NCBI GenBank assembly: GCA_947589585.1
Contig: CANQCA010000020.1
Span: 1 to 17,019 of the forward strand
Length of the DNA: 17,019 nucleotides
From: an uncultured Clostridia bacterium
GTDB taxonomy: Bacteria > Bacillota > Clostridia > Christensenellales > Borkfalkiaceae
Direction of reading: 5' to 3'
The notes beneath the pieces were generated by a model. The model had not been told where the DNA came from. It was given only the letters and a program-made list of their open reading frames with translations, and did no database searches. A program made the translations under genes and the position numbers. Positions 11,137 to 17,019 of this stretch are shown piece after piece. Numbering within the stretch: position 1 is the first letter of the stretch; every line of letters starts with the position of its first letter.

Positions 11137-14100
11137 ATGGCAGCTAAGAAAAAAATCAAGCTCGAAGAAAAAGTCACACTCGACCTTCGCTTCCCCAAAT
11201 ATGTCGGCTATCTCGACTATCTTCTCCAGACCCCGGCGCTCATCCGGGTGAAGAGCACATTCGAGGAAGCGCTCACGCTCGACGTTTCGGCTACCTGCGA
11301 AAAGGAGCTTCTCGTTCCCTTCGAAGCGAGCGTCGAGGTCCCCTTCGAGAGCACCGTCCGCATCGAGAGAAGCGGCATCTTTTCGCCCGTCTATCTGGCG
11401 GAGAACTGCGAGAGCGAGACCGTGTCCGTCACCGTCTGCGCCCGTCACGAAGGGAAAGCGGTGGCCTCTGCCACGGCGGATGTGACCGTCCTTCCCTTCG
11501 ACGTGTGGGAAGGACTCTCGGGCAACAGCGAGCGCGTCGCCGCATTTGTGCGTCCCCGCACCCCCGATTGCTCGGTCATCTTGGCGGATGCGGGAAGGCG
11601 GCTCAAAAAGTGGAAGGCGGATGCGGAGTTCTACGGCTACACGGGCACGGATAAGAACGCCGTGCGGCAGATCATCGCCGCCGTCTATGCCTCCATCAAG
11701 GCGCATGCCCTTACGGGAGAGGAGAGCGATCTCTCCCTTCCCGTCGTCTGTGCGAAAGAGGGCTCTCTCCTCAAGAGCGGAAGCGCATCCCTCTTTCAGA
11801 TCGCCCTGCTCGCGGCAGGCTGTCTCGAGGCGGCGGGGCTGCATCCCGTTCTCGCCCTCGGGAAGGGCCATATCGGCGTGGGCGTCTGGCTGTACGACAG
11901 CTGTTTTCTGGATCCCGTCACCGACGACGGCGATATCGTCTCCAAATATATTTCCGACGGCATCAACAATCTCACCTTCTTCGACGCCGCCGATCTCTTC
12001 GGGGAGAGCAACGCCCTCTTCACCCCCTCGGAGAACCACTTCAAGGCCAAGCTCAAGGCGAATTACTTCGACTGCTTCGTGGATGTGAAGCGCTGCCGCA
12101 TGGGGGGCATCCTGCCCTGCCCGATGCGCGGCAAGGGGCTCAAGGGGTATGAGATCTTCGAGAGCGAACAGGAGGACGGCTCCCCCAAGCCTCTGCCCGT
12201 CTTCAAGGGGCTCAAACTCGACGGGAAGCAGCCCAAAAACAAGCAGTGGGAGCGGCGGCTTTTAGACCTTACGGGGAAGAACGCCCTGCTCGTCTTTACG
12301 GGGAAGAATGCCCTGCACCTCTCTTCGGCGGACTGCGACAGCCTCTATGCCCGCCTTACAGAGGACGGGAGCATGAAGCTCAAGGCGGGTGCGCCCGAGC
12401 CGAAATTCGGTGCCCCCCTCACCCCGCAGAAAAAATCGCTCATCCTCCTCGAGCAGCAGAAGGGGGTCTTGCGCGTACTCGAAAACGCCAAGGATCTGCA
12501 GGAAACGGCAGTCAAGCTCATCCGCAAAAACCGCGAGGCGGGCGAAGAGGCGGGCGCGAAGATCTTATACATGGCCCTCGGCTTCCTCAAGTATGTGAGC
12601 CGTGAGGACGGCATGCCCAAGTATGCCCCCCTCGTGCTCGTGCCCGTCGGGGTCTCCCGCGCAAAGGGCAACGAGGACTTCTCCCTCACGCCGGGGGAAG
12701 AAGGGTTCTTCGTCAATGCGACCCTTCTCGAATTTTTGAAACAGGAATTCAATATCGATATCCGCGGGCTGGGCGGCGACGTCTCCGCCCTCAAGATCTC
12801 CGAGATCTTCGCGATGGTGCGCGCCGAGACGGCAAGCATGAAGGGGTGGGACGTCGTGGAGGACGTCTATGTCGCGGCCTTCTCTTTCCAGCGCTTCCTG
12901 CTCTGGAACGATATCCGCACGCACATCGACGACCTCAAAAAGAACGAGAACGTCGCAGCCCTTCTCGCGGGCAAGGCGGAGCGGAAAAAGGCGGGTCCCG
13001 TCAAAGAAGAGGACGAGGCCGATCCCGAAGAGGTGCTCCTTCCCCTTCCCGCCGACAGTTCGCAGTTTTCCGCCATCGCCCTCGCGGGCACGGGTACCTC
13101 GTTTGTGCTCCATGGCCCTCCCGGGACGGGCAAGAGCCAGACCATTACGAACATCATCGCAAACGCTCTCATGCAGGAAAAACGCGTCATTTTCGTCGCG
13201 GAGAAGCGGGCGGCGCTCGACGTCGTCAAGAAGCGTCTCGACGCGATCGGCATCGGCGATTTCTGCTTGGAGCTGCATTCCAACAAGACGGATAAGGGGG
13301 ATGTTCTCCGCCGCATGGAGGAGACGCTCGCCCTCGCCGGGAAGGGGGGATCCGCCTCTTTCGGGGAAAAGACGAAGGAGCTCATCGCCCTGCGCGAAGA
13401 GCTCAAGGAGCCCATGGAGGCCCTGCATAAAAAGCGCCGCCTCGGCATCTCCGTCTACAGCGCCGTGATGGGCTATCTCGAGAATAAATCTGCGCCCGAC
13501 ATCCTCGACATCGAGACGGCCTTCTACGATACCCTCACCGAACAAAAGCTCTCCGAGTGCAAGACGATGATCTTATCCGCCGCGGCGGCGGCCAAGGAGT
13601 GCGGCGGGGTGGTGAGTTCCCCCTTCGAAAACGTCAACCTCTCCGAGTATTCTCAGGAAGTGCGCGACCGCATTCTGTGCGGCTCCGAAGTCGTTCTCAC
13701 CGAGATCAAGCACCTGCGTTCCTACCTCGCCCTCTTTTTGGAATTCTACCGCCAGCGCGTCTCGACGCTCACAAAAAAGAAGCTCGTCTCCCTCGCAGAG
13801 ATCGCGAAGATCCTCTCCGAGGGCGCCTGCAAGAAATACTTTGCGGGGCAGGACGAGGGGGCGTTCTATCTCTTCTATAATGCCAACCGCAGGCTGGATA
13901 CCTGCCTTGCATACTATTTCAAACATTTCCGCACGCTCGTCGATCTCGACGATATGGAAGAGGTGGGAAAGCTCCTCGAAAAGGGCGGGGACTGGCGTCT
14001 TTCCAAGGCGGCGCGCTCTGCCGTCAAGCGCCTTTCCAAGGTCGCCCTGCACGAGATCGAAGAGGCGGACGTCCCCAAATTTTTGCAGACGCTCGCCGAT

Positions 14101-16731
14101 ATCGACGGCGCAATGAGGCGCATCCGCACGAACACCAAACTCTCGGATAACTTCGCCGACCGTGCGGGACATATCGTCTTCAAGAAGCGGGGAGAATTCC
14201 TCGAGACGCTCTATAAGCTGCATACGCTCGCCACGGAGGCCTTCCTCGATTTCAATCCCGACGCCTTTAACGCGATGTGCATCCGCGCGGCAAACGGCTA
14301 TACCATGCCCGTGCTCGAGGGCTTCATGAAGGCCTTCGACGCCTACAATGCCGCCGAGGAGAGCTTCATGCGCATCACGCGGGGCAGCCGCGAGAAGGTG
14401 AAGGGGGAGGATGCTCTGGAATACTTCTATTCCAAGGCCTCCGCGCTCATCGACAACATCGACATGCTCCCCAACTGGTGCATGTACCGTGCGACGGCGA
14501 AAAAGCTCGCCGCGCTCGGGCTCAACTTCATCACGGATTCCCTCGAGAGCGGGCGTCTCAAAGTGGAGAACGTGCTCGCGGGCTTCGAGAAGAATGTGTA
14601 TAAGAACTTCCTCGAGATCACCATCCCGCAGGACGCGGCGCTCTCCCGCCTCACGGTGGGGACATTGGAGGATACGGTGGAGAAATTCCGCCTCGCATGG
14701 GAGGAATACGGCAAGCTCACGCGCGCCATCCTCCGCGATACGCTCATCTCCCGCCTGCCCACGGAGGACGAAGAGGGGAGCCTTGCCCTGGAGCTCGCTT
14801 CCTTCAACCGCTTTGCACGGAGCAATTTGCGCGGCTCTGGCATCCGTACGATGTTTTCCGAGATCCCCACGCTTTCTTCCGTGCTCTGCCCCTGCCTTCT
14901 CATGAGCCCCATCTCGGTGGCGCAGTATCTGCAGCCCGTCCCCGATCAGGTCGACCTCGTCATCTTCGACGAAGCCTCCCAGATGTCGACGGCGGAGGCC
15001 GTGGGTGCGATCGCGCGGGCGAAGGCCGCCGTCATCGTCGGCGACCCCAAGCAACTCCCGCCCACTTCCTTCTTCCATGCCATGTACACCGACGAGGACG
15101 ACCTCGAAAACGAGGACCTCGAGAGCGTGCTCGACGACTGCCTTGCCCTCGGCATGCCCGAGCGGCACCTTCTCTGGCACTATCGGAGCAAGCACGAGAG
15201 CCTCATCGCCTTCTCCAACGGCATGTACTACGACAACCGCCTGTGTACCTTCCCTTCGCCCGACGCCATGGAGAGCAAGGTGAAGTTCGTCCATGTGAAC
15301 GGTACCTACGACAGGGGCTTCACCAAGCGCAACCATGCCGAGACGGAGGCGCTCGTCGCAGAAGTCGTGCGGCGGCTTTCCGATCCCGTTCTATCCCGTT
15401 CGAGCATGGGCATCGTCACCTTCTCGAGCGCCCAGCAGGAGGATATCGAAAAACTTCTTTCGAAGGAGATCGTCCGTCTCAAGCTCGACAGCGCCGCCTA
15501 TGAGCGCGAAGAGCCCATCTTCGTCAAGAACCTCGAAAACGTGCAGGGCGACGAGCGCGACGTCATCCTCTTCTCCGTCTGCTACGGGCCCGACCGCCTC
15601 GGGCGCGTCTCGCTCAACTTCGGCCCCCTGAACCAGGCGGGCGGGTGGCGCCGCCTCAACGTCGCCGTCTCGCGTGCAAGGGAGGAGATGCTCGTCTTCT
15701 CCACCATGACTTCCGCCATGATCGACCTTGCCAAGACCTCTTCCAAGGGCGTCGCAGGGCTCAAGGCCTTCCTCGAGTTCGCAGAAAAGGGCCGTACCAT
15801 GCTTGCAGTCAAATCGGACAGCGTGCGCGCGGGGTCGGGCATCGGCAAGTTCATCGCCGCCGAGCTTTCCTCCTACGGCTATGAATGCCGCTACGATGTG
15901 GGCGCATCCGATTTCAAGATGGACGTCGCCGTCATCGATCCCCGCAACAAGCACCGCTTCATCCTCGGGATCTTGTGCGACGGGCCGAGCGCCTTCTCCG
16001 TCAAGGATCGGAACATCTTGCAGGTGCAGACGCTCAAGCGCGGGAATTGGAACATTCTTCGTCTGAATACCGTCAATTACTACAACAACCCCAAGCGGGA
16101 GCTGAAGCGCATCAAGGACATTCTGGACCGCCTTACGGGAAGCGACAAGCGCGGGGATTCGTGGCTCGCGAAGTACAGAAGGCCGTATAAGGCAGTCAAG
16201 CCGACGGCGAGCGAGACGGCCGCCTTCATCACGGGCGGGGAACACGACAACGCCATCATCGCCCGCCTCAAAGAGATCGTCGCGAGCGAGGAACCCATCT
16301 CCCGTGCCTTTTTGAAAAAGCGCTGTCTGCAGAGCTTCGGTATCGAGCGCAGCGGCTCCAAGGTGGAGACCCGCCTCGACGGGCTCATCGATTCGTGCGG
16401 CTTCAACCGCGACCGCGCGATGGGCGTGGATTATTTCTACCGTACCCCCCGCGCCATCCAGCTGGGAAGGTTCCGCGTGGAGGGAGAAGCCCCCATGGTA
16501 CGGCGCAGCGAGGAGGACTTCACCGTATATGAAGTCGTCTCCCTCGTGAAGGGCGCCCTCGAAGATCGGGTCGCCCTCTATATGGACGAAGTCGCCGCCG
16601 TCGTCTCGGGCGTGTTCCGGGAGATCCGCCCGACCGAGCGCTCGCTCGTCTTCCTCCGCGACTGTATCTCTTACGGGGAAGAGAAGGGTGTGTTCGTCCG
16701 CTCCGTCTCCGACCGCATTACTCTTGCTTGA
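11137..16731 (+). CDS. Giant SF1 helicase with DUF4011 and DUF3320 regions
   Basis: The 1864-residue protein belongs to the COG1112-type superfamily I helicases. In order: a beta-rich N-terminal part (about 1-135); a transglutaminase-like domain (about 150-300) that keeps H245 and D259 but has Ala where the nucleophilic Cys is expected (GSAS, 215-218); a DUF4011 region (WERRLLDLTGKNALL from W371, LYMALGFLKY later); then the motor. Motor motifs are intact: Q643, Walker A GPPGTGKS (660-667), DEAS (1278-1281), GDPKQLPP (1302-1309), HYRS (1348-1351), QGDERD (1470-1475) and VSRAR (1511-1515). A long helical insert separates Walker A from DEAS. An endonuclease-like domain follows (about 1575-1670: KMDVAV with D1596, ILCDG with D1615, Leu at the usual Glu), and then DUF3320. 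The ATG has GGAGAGG ahead; an upstream GTG at 10981 lies before the promoter. It is transcribed alone. Some relatives act in phage defence; the role here is not shown. Confidence 0.92.
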   Translation: MAAKKKIKLEEKVTLDLRFPKYVGYLDYLLQTPALIRVKSTFEEALTLDVSATCEKELLVPFEASVEVPFESTVRIERSGIFSPVYLAENCESETVSVTVCARHEGKAVASATADVTVLPFDVWEGLSGNSERVAAFVRPRTPDCSVILADAGRRLKKWKADAEFYGYTGTDKNAVRQIIAAVYASIKAHALTGEESDLSLPVVCAKEGSLLKSGSASLFQIALLAAGCLEAAGLHPVLALGKGHIGVGVWLYDSCFLDPVTDDGDIVSKYISDGINNLTFFDAADLFGESNALFTPSENHFKAKLKANYFDCFVDVKRCRMGGILPCPMRGKGLKGYEIFESEQEDGSPKPLPVFKGLKLDGKQPKNKQWERRLLDLTGKNALLVFTGKNALHLSSADCDSLYARLTEDGSMKLKAGAPEPKFGAPLTPQKKSLILLEQQKGVLRVLENAKDLQETAVKLIRKNREAGEEAGAKILYMALGFLKYVSREDGMPKYAPLVLVPVGVSRAKGNEDFSLTPGEEGFFVNATLLEFLKQEFNIDIRGLGGDVSALKISEIFAMVRAETASMKGWDVVEDVYVAAFSFQRFLLWNDIRTHIDDLKKNENVAALLAGKAERKKAGPVKEEDEADPEEVLLPLPADSSQFSAIALAGTGTSFVLHGPPGTGKSQTITNIIANALMQEKRVIFVAEKRAALDVVKKRLDAIGIGDFCLELHSNKTDKGDVLRRMEETLALAGKGGSASFGEKTKELIALREELKEPMEALHKKRRLGISVYSAVMGYLENKSAPDILDIETAFYDTLTEQKLSECKTMILSAAAAAKECGGVVSSPFENVNLSEYSQEVRDRILCGSEVVLTEIKHLRSYLALFLEFYRQRVSTLTKKKLVSLAEIAKILSEGACKKYFAGQDEGAFYLFYNANRRLDTCLAYYFKHFRTLVDLDDMEEVGKLLEKGGDWRLSKAARSAVKRLSKVALHEIEEADVPKFLQTLADIDGAMRRIRTNTKLSDNFADRAGHIVFKKRGEFLETLYKLHTLATEAFLDFNPDAFNAMCIRAANGYTMPVLEGFMKAFDAYNAAEESFMRITRGSREKVKGEDALEYFYSKASALIDNIDMLPNWCMYRATAKKLAALGLNFITDSLESGRLKVENVLAGFEKNVYKNFLEITIPQDAALSRLTVGTLEDTVEKFRLAWEEYGKLTRAILRDTLISRLPTEDEEGSLALELASFNRFARSNLRGSGIRTMFSEIPTLSSVLCPCLLMSPISVAQYLQPVPDQVDLVIFDEASQMSTAEAVGAIARAKAAVIVGDPKQLPPTSFFHAMYTDEDDLENEDLESVLDDCLALGMPERHLLWHYRSKHESLIAFSNGMYYDNRLCTFPSPDAMESKVKFVHVNGTYDRGFTKRNHAETEALVAEVVRRLSDPVLSRSSMGIVTFSSAQQEDIEKLLSKEIVRLKLDSAAYEREEPIFVKNLENVQGDERDVILFSVCYGPDRLGRVSLNFGPLNQAGGWRRLNVAVSRAREEMLVFSTMTSAMIDLAKTSSKGVAGLKAFLEFAEKGRTMLAVKSDSVRAGSGIGKFIAAELSSYGYECRYDVGASDFKMDVAVIDPRNKHRFILGILCDGPSAFSVKDRNILQVQTLKRGNWNILRLNTVNYYNNPKRELKRIKDILDRLTGSDKRGDSWLAKYRRPYKAVKPTASETAAFITGGEHDNAIIARLKEIVASEEPISRAFLKKRCLQSFGIERSGSKVETRLDGLIDSCGFNRDRAMGVDYFYRTPRAIQLGRFRVEGEAPMVRRSEEDFTVYEVVSLVKGALEDRVALYMDEVAAVVSGVFREIRPTERSLVFLRDCISYGEEKGVFVRSVSDRITLA

Positions 16732-16756
16732 ATTTACGAATCGCGTATAAGTTCAC

Positions 16757-16852
16757 AAATTTTGTTTTGCGCGGGATTACGCTGTCATTCCGAGGGGCAA
16801 CGCCCCGAGAGAATCCCCTAATACGAAGTCCAAACATTGCAAAACAAAATTT
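16757..16852. repeat. Nested palindromic element with 14-bp terminal inverted repeats
   Basis: AAATTTTGTTTTGC (16757-16770) and its exact complement (16839-16852) enclose 68 bases. Inside, GGGATT / AATCCC (16773-16778, 16812-16817) frame TGTCATTCCGAG, the stem GGGGC-AAC-GCCCC (16794-16806) and GAGAGAATC. The TGTCATTC...GAATC core resembles a widespread family of short interspersed palindromes in bacteria. It lies 25 bases past the helicase stop and may end its transcript. No target-site duplication is visible. Confidence 0.6.
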
Positions 16853-16958
16853 CGTGAGGGGTTAATTCTCAACATCTCTAAACCCCGTCGGCCGCTGTGC
16901 TCTTCTGTTCTCAAAGACAGTAAGCGTGCGGTGGCTTGGCAAATTGGGGCGCGCAGCG

Positions 16959-17019
16959 TTAGTAGAGACCCTGCTCGCGCAAGTAATTGGAAGCGACGCG
17001 GGCGGCGAAAAGCCTCGCA
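16959..17019 (-). CDS. C-terminal end of a minus-strand gene (runs off the window)
   Basis: The minus strand reads ARLFAARVASNYLREQGLY and then TAA (16959-16961). The reading uses codons like the neighbouring genes and ends in a natural-looking helical tail, but only 19 residues are visible, so the family cannot be named. The gene converges on the helicase; the palindromic element lies between them. Confidence 0.5.
   Translation of the reverse strand, partial: ARLFAARVASNYLREQGLY

Noticed and set aside
13573..15336. 587-codon open frame on the minus strand inside the helicase gene
   Set aside because: It is antisense to the helicase motor motifs, has no promoter or ribosome binding site, and its His/Glu/Val/Gly-rich translation is typical of a mirror frame in GC-rich coding DNA.
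1..17019. CRISPR arrays, tRNA or rRNA genes, transposases
   Set aside because: No regularly spaced direct repeats, cloverleaf-like sequence or transposase motifs were seen on either strand.

Overview
The window looks like a chromosomal stretch from a fairly high-GC member of the Clostridia (Bacillota). The reasons are AAGGAGG-type ribosome binding sites, TTGACA-N17-TATAAT promoters, and the Firmicutes-style order rimM-trmD-rbgA-rnhB followed by yraN. The species cannot be named from the sequence alone. Two interspersed palindromic elements and a genus-level mix of housekeeping and accessory genes suggest a gut or environmental clostridial genome.

Bases 1-2500 (mostly minus strand) are accessory and visibly more AT-rich. 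They hold the 5' end of a membrane-anchored protein, a class II Fic protein with a perfect inverted repeat around its promoter, a collapsed glycosyltransferase remnant, and a PIN toxin / Phd-like antitoxin pair with its own promoter and terminator.

Bases 2638-6241 (minus strand) hold the most interesting unit. A compact operon encodes an XRE regulator, an ECF-type sigma factor, a secreted C39-like cysteine peptidase and a single-pass membrane protein placed like an anti-sigma factor; it ends in a strong terminator. A second copy of the peptidase gene lies just upstream. Both peptidase genes are preceded by the same 32-base bipartite element, TTGTAACTTTT-N13-CGAC(C/T)CAT, at nearly the same distance from their ATGs, while the bases between the boxes differ. 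This fits a promoter read by the neighbouring ECF sigma factor, which would make the two peptidases its local regulon.

Bases 6280-10014 (plus strand) are a housekeeping operon: tmk-rimM-trmD-rbgA-rnhB-yraN. It starts at a consensus promoter so close to the tmk ATG that the mRNA should be nearly leaderless, and it ends in a GC hairpin with a T-run. rplS, usually found between trmD and rbgA, is absent.

Bases 10015-17019 contain a 120-base palindromic repeat, a minus-strand XRE-SdpI fusion protein with a perfect operator-like inverted repeat in its leader, and a divergent 1864-residue SF1 helicase of the DUF4011/DUF3320 type. In the helicase the motor motifs are intact, while the flanking transglutaminase-like and restriction-endonuclease-like domains lack expected catalytic residues. 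A second palindromic element and the 3' end of a minus-strand gene close the window.
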